The notes under the pieces were generated by a model. It was not told the DNA's origin and did no database searches. It saw nothing but the letters and a program-made list of their open reading frames with translations. The position numbers and the translations under genes were made by a program. From Holophagales bacterium (lineage in GTDB: Bacteria; Acidobacteriota; Holophagae; Holophagales; Holophagaceae): a stretch of DNA of 23,037 nt. The stretch spans positions 1 to 23,037 of the forward strand of contig JAITFL010000147.1 in assembly GCA_031281385.1 (NCBI GenBank), read 5' to 3'. Positions 16,113 through 22,938 of the stretch are shown one piece after another. Positions within the stretch are counted from its first letter, which is position 1; each line of letters opens with the position of its first letter.

Positions 16113-16586
16113 TTAGCATTTAGGAAGCTTTTCCAAACCTCTCTGAAGGCCCGAATGGGCTAAGAGGCGCGAGTGAAATGGAGCGAGCCGCCGACAGGCG
16201 GTGAGCGGATATGGAACGCTGCGACTCGATTTCCCAAGCAACAGGCCGAAGAGTTTCCGTTCGGTAGTCAAGCAGCGAATGACCTCGCTGCGGAGCCCAA
16301 TCGGCATAAACATGGTGCGGGCACCAGCCCGCATCAGTACCGCCGCGAAGCGGCCAATAACCACATTTCAGAGTCCAGTACTGCATCCGGGCGAACTCCG
16401 TGACCCGGCAATAAACGAAGCAAATTGCCGTGACGCGCATACCGAGCACGAAAGATAGAATCAGTGTCTAGAAACAGATTAAGCGCCCGCGCTAAACGGA
16501 GTCTTGCACATAAAAATAACCGAATTTTGCAAGTGGCTCTATTGTCAATTCGTTAATCGGAGTCATACTGCCCAAAAAAATCAGAG

Positions 16587-16609
16587 TTTTGCAAGATACT
16601 CAATTGAAC
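16587..16609 (+). repeat. Extra direct copy of the TTTTGCAAG repeat, next to the pssA stop
   Basis: TTTTGCAAGATACTCAATTG and a few more bases repeat the end of the neighbouring element exactly 62 bases further on, in the same orientation. It ends 11 bases from the pssA stop codon. It may be the remnant end of another element copy, or part of a tandem terminus. Confidence 0.55.
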
Positions 16610-16620
16610 GCGAATTGGTA

Positions 16621-17475
16621 CTAATAGTTTTGGCCGTCGAATGTATCTTCCTCGTCCACCTTGGTCGGCGAAGGCGGTGCCATGCCCCTCCAGCCGCACT
16701 TCCAGCCAAGGTTGATGAAAACGGAGAATAGCAGTAAAGCGGCAAAGAATAGCAAAAAGAAAGTCGTCTTTAGTATCACCAACAGACACAAGAGGGCCAA
16801 GAACGAAATGGTTATCCACATGCCCGCCTTTGGGTGGCGCGGCTTTTTCTTGAAACTTGGAAAGCTCAGCCCAGAGATCATTAGGATGCCGATGACGAAC
16901 AGTCCGGCCGAGAACAAGTAGGACAAAGTCTCCGAAGAGATGGGGGAGGGCCACTTTAGTATTATCGAGGCGATGCACGCGGCCCCCACTGGGATTGGCA
17001 TTCCGACAAAATAGCGGGGGTCGGTCTGCTCAACCTGTACATTGAATCGGGCCAGCCTGAGCGCACCGCAGGCCAAAAAGAAGAAAGAGGCGGCCCAGCC
17101 GATGGCCCTTGCCTGAGGGTCTCCCTGCCCGATGGCCAGGAACCCGTACCGATAGGCCAATATAGCCGGAGCCATTCCGAAGCTTAGGACGTCGGCAAGG
17201 GAGTCGAGCTGCACCCCGAATTCAGAAGTCGTCCTCGTTGCTCTTGCTACCCTGCCGTCCAGCCCATCGAATAGGGCGGCCAAAATGATCAGCCCCCCCG
17301 CCCACAGATACGAATCTTCACCCGTCATGTTTGTGGCATTCATTGATATGACTACGCTTGAAAATCCACATAGGACAGAGATCAGCGTTATTGCAGAGGG
17401 CAGGGCGTACTTGGATCGCTGCACTACTTTGATGCGCCTGACTTTTCGCTCTTCTGGGTTTAGTTTTCGTCTCAT
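16621..17475 (-). CDS. pssA: CDP-diacylglycerol-serine O-phosphatidyltransferase
   Basis: This membrane enzyme makes phosphatidylserine, the precursor of phosphatidylethanolamine. The 284-residue product has the complete CDP-alcohol phosphotransferase motif D70-x2-D73-G74-x2-A77-R78-x8-G87-x3-D91-x3-D95 and about eight hydrophobic segments, matching type II (PssA of Bacillus and many Gram-negatives). The charged C-terminal tail after the last helix (PSPTKVDEEDTFDGQNY) is probably cytoplasmic. The ATG at 17475 is chosen because GGTGGGA lies about six bases upstream; a GTG at 17487 is the alternative. Upstream, 18 bases separate it from the stop of a truncated phage tape-measure gene on the same strand. 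No decarboxylase gene (psd) is adjacent. Confidence 0.92.
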   Translation of the reverse strand: MRRKLNPEERKVRRIKVVQRSKYALPSAITLISVLCGFSSVVISMNATNMTGEDSYLWAGGLIILAALFDGLDGRVARATRTTSEFGVQLDSLADVLSFGMAPAILAYRYGFLAIGQGDPQARAIGWAASFFFLACGALRLARFNVQVEQTDPRYFVGMPIPVGAACIASIILKWPSPISSETLSYLFSAGLFVIGILMISGLSFPSFKKKPRHPKAGMWITISFLALLCLLVILKTTFFLLFFAALLLFSVFINLGWKCGWRGMAPPSPTKVDEEDTFDGQNY

Positions 17476-17493
17476 GGCAGATCCCACCAGTAA

Positions 17494-18246
17494 TTATTTT
17501 ATCGCCATATTTCTTTTTGGCGGCATGAACATGGTTTTGCTTGCTATCTTGGCGGCGGTTGCCAGTTCGAGGATGCCATCCTTGCCCTTGCCCGTTGTGC
17601 TGCCCATGATGGCACCCGCGTTTCGCATTATGCCCTCGGACGCGCCAAGGAAGCCCCCAAAGTCTAGCTTGCCCTTGCCCTTCATAATTTCATGGATTCC
17701 GGCAAAGGCATCCGTGGCCGTGTCCAAATCCATTTTCATCAGGCGGCTCATTTTTAGGGTGGATGCTGAAATGTCGCCCATGTTTTTTGTAAAGCTGGCC
17801 GTGGCATATCGCCCCTCCATACGGAGGGTGGCAAAAATGTCTTTGTCCGATAAGCCCTCGCCCACCTTGTCAATGGCGGCGGCTAGGATTTCTTCTGGCC
17901 CCCTAGCTGTTTCGCTTGCAATGGCGTATATTTCGCGCCTGAACCTTTCCATTTCATCTGTGCTTTTGCCACTGAGGACTTTGATCTTGTTAAAGCCCTC
18001 TTGGGCATCGGCAAGGCCATTGACGATTTGATGAAAGCCCGTTGCGGCGGCGAGGGTTCCAAACGCCATGCCTGAATATGTGCCCAGCTTGCCGAGGCTC
18101 ATCATGGTGGCCTTCAGTTTTTCGCCCTGCTGCCATGCTTTTTTGAGTTCGCCCCCAAAATCCTTGGCGTTTTTGGTTATTCGCCCAAACAAATTGTGTG
18201 TTGAATCAATTGCTGTTATACTTATTGCAAGGTTGGCTAGATTCAT
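17494..18246 (-). pseudogene. Phage tail tape-measure protein, N-terminal fragment
   Basis: The 250-residue frame begins MNLANLAISITAIDSTHNLF and runs into the central helical domain of minor tail/tape-measure proteins (about residues 80-240: GLADAQEGFNKIKVLSGKS, IYAIASETARGPEEILAA, DTATDAFAGIHEIMKGKG). Intact tape-measure proteins are usually 600 residues or more and set tail length, so this one has lost its C-terminal part. It stops at 17494, just before pssA. The start is well supported: GAGGTGA lies about six bases before the ATG at 18246. Its upstream neighbours on the same strand are the E/E' tail chaperone frames, the usual phage gene order. It is a decayed prophage gene and probably makes no functional product. 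Confidence 0.85.
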
Positions 18247-18266
18247 ATTTCACCTCGGGGGCTGCA

Positions 18267-18563
18267 ATGTCGTTCTACGGAATCTGCTTGGTGCTTCTCC
18301 TGGTTTATTTGGTGGTTGCGCCCATCAATTGCATAGTCCGCTTCTTTATCCGCCTCTGTTCCAATGATCCTGAACTTGACATGGAAATACGGCGGGAAAA
18401 ATACATTGATAAGCGTATGCGTGAAATGGGCTATAGCATTGATTCTAGGCACCATTCCCACATTTACGCAGAATGTGCCGATGAATATGATGCAATAGTA
18501 AGGGCCGCGCAAAAGGATGCGCTTGATGGCGCGGCAAGGCAGGCTGCTAATCCGCTGCATTGA
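18267..18563 (+). CDS. Small membrane protein of unknown function within the prophage remnant
   Basis: This 98-residue frame on the strand opposite to the phage genes begins at an ATG with GGGGG about six bases upstream. It predicts one long N-terminal hydrophobic segment (about residues 3-27, GICLVLLLVYLVVAP) and a charged, helical remainder (DMEIRREKYIDKRMREMGY; ADEYDAIVRAAQKDA). Its composition is more protein-like than that of the overlapping minus-strand frame. It overlaps the 3' end of the E' frame by 17 bases and starts back-to-back with the tape-measure gene. I do not recognise it; a prophage cargo gene (moron) is one possibility. Confidence 0.45.
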   Translation: MSFYGICLVLLLVYLVVAPINCIVRFFIRLCSNDPELDMEIRREKYIDKRMREMGYSIDSRHHSHIYAECADEYDAIVRAAQKDALDGAARQAANPLH

Positions 18564-18935
18564 TCCTCTCCTGAAAGGCTGCGGCCTTTTCTAGCCAGTA
18601 ACTCAATTCTTCTGATTCCATGTTTTCGATTTCTGAGCGCGTCCAGCCTGTCACTTTGGCAATGGCTAGTATGTTGGTTGCTGCATCTCTGGTGGGGAAG
18701 CCGGCGGCTCCGAAGAAAAATCCCGCTGCACCATTGCCATGATGTCCTCTAGATCGAGGTCTTGAAAATCCTCAAATGGCAGGACGGCCCCGCCTATTGT
18801 TGCAATTCGGCTCAATAGCGCGGTTCTAAATGTTATGTCGCCCGCGTCTGGGCCGGCCAAGCGATCCGCTTGCACCATGTCGCGCCCAGTGGGGCGGCGC
18901 AGTATGGCAGTTTTGCCGCTTATGGGGAGTGTCAT
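18547..18935 (-). CDS. Predicted E+E' frameshift product of the tail chaperone gene
   Basis: One base back from the E frame, a second open frame continues past the E stop and ends at 18547 with AIAKVTGWTRSEIENMESEE and a further 20 or so residues. That sequence is typical of the E' (P2 GpE/Mu gp42) part, which in known phages is made only as a -1 ribosomal frameshift extension of E. E' has no plausible start of its own. The overlap contains two homopolymer runs where slipping could occur: five T at 18716-18720 and four C at 18694-18697 on the coding strand. Neither is a perfect X-XXY-YYZ heptamer in the E frame, so the exact site is unresolved. Confidence 0.55.
18666..18935 (-). CDS. Phage tail assembly chaperone, gpE/gp41-like
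   Basis: The 89-residue product starts MTLPISGKTAILRRPTGRDM and contains LLSRIATIGGAVLPFEDFQDLDLEDIMAMV. This is the pattern of the Mu gp41 / P2 gpE tail chaperone family, which binds tape-measure protein during tail assembly. The ATG at 18935 has GGTGGA close upstream; longer versions starting at 18977 would read through the terminal repeat of the neighbouring element. The gene precedes the tape-measure fragment as it does in P2- and Mu-type phages. A second frame, E', overlaps its end. Confidence 0.78.
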   Translation of the reverse strand: MTLPISGKTAILRRPTGRDMVQADRLAGPDAGDITFRTALLSRIATIGGAVLPFEDFQDLDLEDIMAMVQRDFSSEPPASPPEMQQPTY

Positions 18936-18944
18936 TATCCACCA

Positions 18945-19529
18945 TTGTCCATTGAGCCACTTGCAAAACTCCCCCAATTTTTTTCGCCGCCGAATGGCAA
19001 TCCCATCGCGCCGATTGGATACGCGGCAAGGTCAAATGTGGACCCGGCGCGTCCCGGCAGCACGTTTCTATCTTCCGTGCTCGGCTTCGCGGCTTGGCAA
19101 CTTGGCTCATTCATCGCCGGGGCATGGAGCCCGCCCTAATGCTTAACGGGGGGAAGGCGCTTAGCGGCACTAAGGCTGGACGCTGCGGGGCAGCGTCCGG
19201 CCCAAGTGCCGCTTGGCTGCCTTCTACCGCCATCGCTCGCAACTTCTCGGTATCCTGCGCTGCGCTTGGATACGCGAGACATCCTCCGTTGGTCTCTGCG
19301 GCACATTGGTCGGCAATCCCGCCATAGGCGCTTCCCTTGGTTCGGCGCCATTCTCGCGCTGGCCCGTTCGCACCCCCCGCGCCCCCCGCCTCGCTTCGCT
19401 CGGCTTCTTCGATGGGCGCTGAATTTAGGGGAGATGGCTCCGTTAAGCGGTGGCTTCGATGGTCTGGCGGATGCATGGAGGTGACTTCGATGAGCGTGCT
19501 GGTAGTTTTGCAAGTGGCTCAATTGTCAA
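18945..19529. mobile_element. Non-coding 0.6-kb element with terminal inverted repeats, copy 2
   Basis: Its ends are near-perfect inverted copies: TTGTCCATTGAGCCACTTGC and onward (18945-18970) against GCAAGTGGCTCAATTGTCAA (19510-19529) with AGTTTT before it. The interior is GC-rich and related to the element at 15922-16548 in the opposite orientation (blocks at 19065-19142 and 19466-19510). It holds a 72-base hairpin and the CTCGCTTCGCTC motif also seen in copy 1. Frames inside are arginine-, alanine- and proline-rich and look like antisense or GC artefacts. It is inserted directly upstream of the tail chaperone gene, where tail tube and sheath genes would be expected, and its other end lies 48 bases before mnmG. 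Confidence 0.62.
19153..19224. repeat. 72-base long hairpin inside element copy 2
   Basis: The core GGACGCTGC (19178-19186) pairs perfectly with GCAGCGTCC (19190-19198) across a GGG loop and extends through GGCT/GGCC. Beyond a 2x2 internal loop, GCGGCACT (19164-19171) pairs with AGTGCCGC (19205-19212). Finally GAAGGC (19153-19158) pairs with GCCTTC (19219-19224). No T-run follows. It would be very stable as RNA on either strand. Confidence 0.7.
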
Positions 19530-19577
19530 GTGCATTCACTATAGAATTGGAATTAAACTAAAAATTGAGGAAATAAC

Positions 19578-21452
19578 ATGCACGTTGTTGTTATCGGCGG
19601 CGGCCATGCTGGCATAGAGGCGGCTCACGCGGCAGCCAAGATGGGCGCGGCGGTGACGATGATTACGATCAACTTGGATCAAATCGGCCAAATGAGCTGC
19701 AACCCCTCAATAGGCGGCGTAGGCAAGGGCCACATTGTCCGCGAAATAGACGCATTAGGGGGCCTCATGGGACGCCTCGCGGACGCCGCCGGGATCCATT
19801 TCAGAATCCTAAACGAAAGCCGCGGCTTCGCTGTGCGCGGCCCACGCGCCCAGGCGGACAGGGTCAGGTACAGGCTGGAGGCGAGGAAGTGGCTGGAGCA
19901 GACCTCGGGCGTATTCCTCAAACAGGGCATGGTCGCTTCGCTCTTGTTAGGCAGTGGGCAGCGGGTGCGCGGCGTAGGGCTTTCAGATGGTTCGCAAGTA
20001 CCATGCGATGCAGTGGTATTGGCTACAGGAACTTTTTTGGGCGGGCAGATACTGATAGGGGACAAGCGCATCGAAGCAGGGAGGGCCGGAGAGCCAGCAT
20101 CAAACAGTATTCCAGCCCAGCTCAAAAGCCTTGGGCTCCCATTAAGGAGATTCAAGACCGGCACCAGTCCAAGAATTGACGCTCGCACCATTGACTTTGG
20201 CGCGATGCAGCCGCAGCCCGGTGATCCGTGTCCGAGGCAGTTCAGCTTCTTCGGCCCAAGGCCACCCCTGCCGCAAGTTCCCTGCCACATTGTCTTCACG
20301 ACAATGGAGACCGAGCGGATAGTGCGCGAGAATTTGCACCGATCTTCGATGTATGGTGGACACGTCGAAGGCGTTGGCCCAAGGTACTGTCCATCAATAG
20401 AGGACAAGTACGTCAAGTTTCCAGAAAAAGAGCGGCACCAAATATTTGTCGAGCCAGATTCGCTGGAGACGAAAGAGATTTATTTGTCGGGCCTCTCCAC
20501 CTCAATGCCAGTGGACGTTCAGCTTCAGATGGTGAGGACGCTCTGCGGGTTCGGGCAGGCCGAAATCATGAGGCCCGGCTACGCCATAGAGTACGATGCC
20601 CTAGACCCCCTGCAACTGGACTTGGGCATGGCAGTCCGAGGCGTTGAGGGGCTTTGGGCAGCGGGCCAGATAAATGGGACAACTGGCTACGAAGAAGCCG
20701 CCGGCCAAGGCTTCATTGCAGGGGTCAATGCCGTGCGTTTTTTGCGGGGAGAGCCGCCCATCATTATAGGCCGCGGTGAAGCCTACCTTGGCGTTATGAT
20801 AGATGACATTGTCACCAAGGGCGCCGATGAGCCTTACCGCATGCTGACGGCAAGGGCGGAGCGCAGACTGGAACTCGCCGCCGACCTCGCAGACACAAGG
20901 CTGCTGGAGAAAGCCAAAGAAATCGGAGTTTTGTCCCAAGGCGACATCGCCGCCGCAGAAAAACGCGCAGAATGGCGCTCGGCCTTGGTGGGCGCCTGCA
21001 GATCCGAGTGGGCGAAAAAGACTTCGGAATATGCCAAGTTTGCCTATCAGTCAGGGCTGGAGCTGTCCAGCGGCATGACTGTGGCCGACCTCCTAAAACG
21101 GCAGCAGATTGGGCAGCAGCAGATTGACGGCATTTTGCGCGAAGCGTGTCGCAGCAGCAACATTTCGCTTGAAGGCGTCAACTGGGAGCATGAAAAAGAG
21201 GCCATCCTGTTTTTCGTCAGGTACTCAGGATATAGGGAAAGAGAGGCCAAACTGGCTGACCAAGCGTCTCAATGGGATGCGGTCGCCATACCAGATGGCT
21301 TCCTCGTGGGCGACGTCCCCGGGCTCAGCATAGAAGTAAGAGAAAAACTTAAAAAGCACAGGCCGCAGACACTGGGGCAGGCGTCTAGGGTGCCAGGCAT
21401 AACTCATGCGGCCGTGGCCCTTCTGCACATGCTCATTGAAAAATCTAGGTAG
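19578..21452 (+). CDS. mnmG: tRNA uridine-5-carboxymethylaminomethyl modification enzyme MnmG (GidA)
   Basis: With MnmE, this FAD protein installs the cmnm5 group on the wobble uridine of several tRNAs. The 624-residue product is full length. It begins with the Rossmann motif VIGGGHAGIEAA (5-16) and has CNPSIGGVGKGH (conserved C41), the FKTGTSPR and GLSTSMPVDVQ segments, the second FAD motif GLWAAGQINGTTGYEEAAGQG, and the C-terminal helical domain for MnmE and tRNA binding (YSGYREREA; SRVPGITHAAVALLHMLI). GAGGAAA stands directly before the ATG. The 48 bases upstream separate it from the terminal repeat of the mobile element. No mnmE, rsmG or parA neighbour is in the window. Confidence 0.97.
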   Translation: MHVVVIGGGHAGIEAAHAAAKMGAAVTMITINLDQIGQMSCNPSIGGVGKGHIVREIDALGGLMGRLADAAGIHFRILNESRGFAVRGPRAQADRVRYRLEARKWLEQTSGVFLKQGMVASLLLGSGQRVRGVGLSDGSQVPCDAVVLATGTFLGGQILIGDKRIEAGRAGEPASNSIPAQLKSLGLPLRRFKTGTSPRIDARTIDFGAMQPQPGDPCPRQFSFFGPRPPLPQVPCHIVFTTMETERIVRENLHRSSMYGGHVEGVGPRYCPSIEDKYVKFPEKERHQIFVEPDSLETKEIYLSGLSTSMPVDVQLQMVRTLCGFGQAEIMRPGYAIEYDALDPLQLDLGMAVRGVEGLWAAGQINGTTGYEEAAGQGFIAGVNAVRFLRGEPPIIIGRGEAYLGVMIDDIVTKGADEPYRMLTARAERRLELAADLADTRLLEKAKEIGVLSQGDIAAAEKRAEWRSALVGACRSEWAKKTSEYAKFAYQSGLELSSGMTVADLLKRQQIGQQQIDGILREACRSSNISLEGVNWEHEKEAILFFVRYSGYREREAKLADQASQWDAVAIPDGFLVGDVPGLSIEVREKLKKHRPQTLGQASRVPGITHAAVALLHMLIEKSR

Positions 21453-21472
21453 GATAGACCGTCAATATTTCT

Positions 21473-21502
21473 TTGACGCGTCCGCAAAAAATGTTTTATC
21501 CT
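21473..21502 (+). promoter_or_regulatory. Sigma-70-like promoter of the exported-protein gene
   Basis: TTGACG at 21473-21478 and TATCCT at 21497-21502 are separated by 18 bases and lie about 40 bases before the ATG at 21544. A second -10-like TATCAT follows at 21502-21507. This is the best promoter match in the window and implies that the gene is transcribed separately from mnmG. Confidence 0.55.
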
Positions 21503-21543
21503 ATCATCAGAGCTTTCACAATAGCAACAGATAAGGTGAGAAC

Positions 21544-22821
21544 ATGCCGACAATGAGTTTTTTGTACCGAGCAACAAAGCAACTTTTGCTATCGTCATTC
21601 TGTGTGCTGATGTTTGCCCAGGCGGAGGATCCCGGCCAATGGGTGGACGATCTCTATATGGTTGGAATTATTCCTAAGGGCGCAGGGAATACTTTTGTTT
21701 TCATAGACGAAAAAGGTGTTATTCAAAAAAAAATCCCAAGCCTCAGCTTGGACGCTGATTTTCCTACCAACGGTAAGCACCGCTCTCGTTTAGACCGTGC
21801 CCATTGGTTCAACGATGCCCTATATGCATTCGACTATGGATCTGTTGAAGCAAAGGAAGACGGCTCTTTATTTAAGCGTAGGGCATTCGCCAAATGGCAA
21901 GAAGGCAAGTGGCATTTCTTGGGTAATTTTGAAACAGACGAAATGGAGTTGTTGGATGTCATACCCTGCGAAGGTGGGCGGTTCATTGTTGTTTCATGCC
22001 GCCAGGACTTGACCGGCAACAAAGGGCCTGACAGGACGCCCTTCGCCAGGGCCTCATTCCCTGGTGGGAAGACAGATCTAAGGATTGGTGCGCCGATAGG
22101 CCACGGGCAGGACGAGTTGCAAAAGTACATGCAGGATGAAGAAATATTTGCTCTGGCTTGGTCTAGCAAAATCATTATGACCCCCAAGCACGCAACGCTG
22201 GTCAACCCCAGTACAGGCCTTTTTTGGTGTTTTTCCCTTGAAAAGGCATCCTTGGTGAAGGCCGGCAATATTTTTCGCAAAGTCACACCCGAAATGGTGA
22301 CCAAGGGCGGCTTCCCTATGTCAATTCTGTGCGTGAACCCCGAAATAGATGGAACAGTTTTGATAGCCGCGCAGGACGAAAACTTTTTTGTAACCGAAAC
22401 AGGCGATGCATACAAAGAAATAAATGACATGATGGAAAACAATCCATCAATGTCCGAGGAAGAGGCCCACAAGATACTGGCCCGTCGGCTAGAAGAGCTC
22501 GCCCGGAGAAACCCTTACATCGTTTGGTATCGGCTCCATCCCGAAAACGGCAGGGTGGAAAAATTGGGCAGCCCACCAGAGGGCGCCCCAATCGTGAGGG
22601 ATGGCGGCAAAAACGACCATTGGAGGCCAATGCCCGATAGGTCGGTGAAAGTGATCTACTGGTTGGAAAGAGACCTTAAGCAAACTTGGGAAGCCGAAGC
22701 CAAGAAGGCAGAAGAAAAGAAGGCCGCTGAGAAAAAAGCCGAAGAAGAAGCCAAGAAAAAGCAGGCCCAATTCGGCACCCAGCCACCGAAGGCTGCCGCA
22801 ACCAAAGCCGGGGGCAACTGA
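21544..22821 (+). CDS. Exported protein of unknown function with Lys/Glu/Ala-rich C-terminus
   Basis: The 425-residue product starts with a signal peptide: basic MPTMSFLYRATK, a hydrophobic core QLLLSSFCVLMF, and a likely cleavage after AQA. The mature part has no family I recognise. It reads like alternating beta-strand repeats around aromatic residues (WFNDALYAFDYGS, GKWHFLGNF, FALAWSSKIIM), suggesting a beta-sheet-rich or propeller-like fold, then a helical insertion (DMMENNPSMSEEEAHKILAR). From about residue 380 a stretch of roughly 30 residues is built of KKAEEK-type repeats, probably a coiled coil, followed by a short QPPKAAATKAGG tail. AAGGTGAG lies close before the ATG. It has its own promoter and no operon partner in view. 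Confidence 0.8.
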   Translation: MPTMSFLYRATKQLLLSSFCVLMFAQAEDPGQWVDDLYMVGIIPKGAGNTFVFIDEKGVIQKKIPSLSLDADFPTNGKHRSRLDRAHWFNDALYAFDYGSVEAKEDGSLFKRRAFAKWQEGKWHFLGNFETDEMELLDVIPCEGGRFIVVSCRQDLTGNKGPDRTPFARASFPGGKTDLRIGAPIGHGQDELQKYMQDEEIFALAWSSKIIMTPKHATLVNPSTGLFWCFSLEKASLVKAGNIFRKVTPEMVTKGGFPMSILCVNPEIDGTVLIAAQDENFFVTETGDAYKEINDMMENNPSMSEEEAHKILARRLEELARRNPYIVWYRLHPENGRVEKLGSPPEGAPIVRDGGKNDHWRPMPDRSVKVIYWLERDLKQTWEAEAKKAEEKKAAEKKAEEEAKKKQAQFGTQPPKAAATKAGGN

Positions 22822-22861
22822 CGAGCGGCCTTCTCCCAAAAAATTTTCTTCTTTGATTTTC

Positions 22862-22885
22862 AGGGCTTTTTCCCTTATTTTGTGT
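22862..22885 (+). terminator. Weak terminator-like hairpin
   Basis: AGGG-CTTTTT-CCCT (22862-22875) is followed by TATTTTGTGT. The stem is only four bases, so termination here is uncertain. It lies 41 bases after the exported-protein stop in an AT-rich spacer. Confidence 0.25.
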
Positions 22886-22904
22886 TTCCCCCGAAAAAAA
22901 TCCC

Positions 22905-22932
22905 TTGCGTTTTTTTTGGGTTTTGTTATTCT
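22905..22932 (+). promoter_or_regulatory. Promoter-like sequence before a GC-rich structured segment
   Basis: TTGCGT at 22905-22910 and TATTCT at 22927-22932 are spaced by 16 bases, in an otherwise AT-rich stretch with long A and T runs. Base composition changes abruptly about seven bases after the -10, where transcription would begin. Confidence 0.4.
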
Positions 22933-22938
22933 GATTGT

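Larger units (their letters stand above)
15922..16548. mobile_element. Non-coding 0.6-kb element with terminal inverted repeats, copy 1
   Basis: The ends are TTGCAATCAATAGAGC and onward (15922-15950) and TTTTGCAAGTGGCTC and onward (16525-16548), which are inverted copies of one repeat. The interior aligns, in opposite orientation, with the interior of the element at 18945-19529. A 45-base block at 15944-15988 matches 19466-19510 with six differences by hand count, and about 78 bases at 16383-16460 match 19065-19142 at roughly three quarters identity. Hairpins are frequent, for example TGCGGGC-ACCA-GCCCGCA at 16316-16333. The open frames inside are arginine-rich and lack ribosome sites, so I see no convincing gene. 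It could be a MITE-like non-autonomous transposon or an RNA-coding element. It lies between the convergent panC and pssA genes. Confidence 0.6.

Noticed and set aside
16113..16449. Overlapping minus-strand frames of 83 and 109 residues inside element copy 1
   Set aside because: They are two phases of the same DNA, lack ribosome sites, are rich in Arg, Ser and Pro, and the corresponding frames in the other copy are interrupted.
15911..16620. tRNA or rRNA gene in the panC-pssA gap
   Set aside because: I looked for a cloverleaf with a TTC-arm motif and for conserved rRNA sequence and found neither; the hairpins are better explained by the element.
16504..16731. 75-residue plus-strand frame beginning MHIKITEFCKWL
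   Set aside because: More than half is antisense to the 3' end of pssA, and the start lies in the terminal repeat.
17285..18031. 248-residue plus-strand frame
   Set aside because: It is antisense to pssA and to the tape-measure fragment, both of which have recognisable domains and ribosome sites.
19094..19522. Several long frames on both strands inside element copy 2
   Set aside because: High GC leaves few stop codons. The frames are Arg/Ala/Pro-rich with no ribosome site, and they overlap a long hairpin.
19523..19560. Promoter for mnmG using TTGTCA in the element end
   Set aside because: No -10-like hexamer lies at 16-18 bases from it; TATAGA is only 11 bases away.
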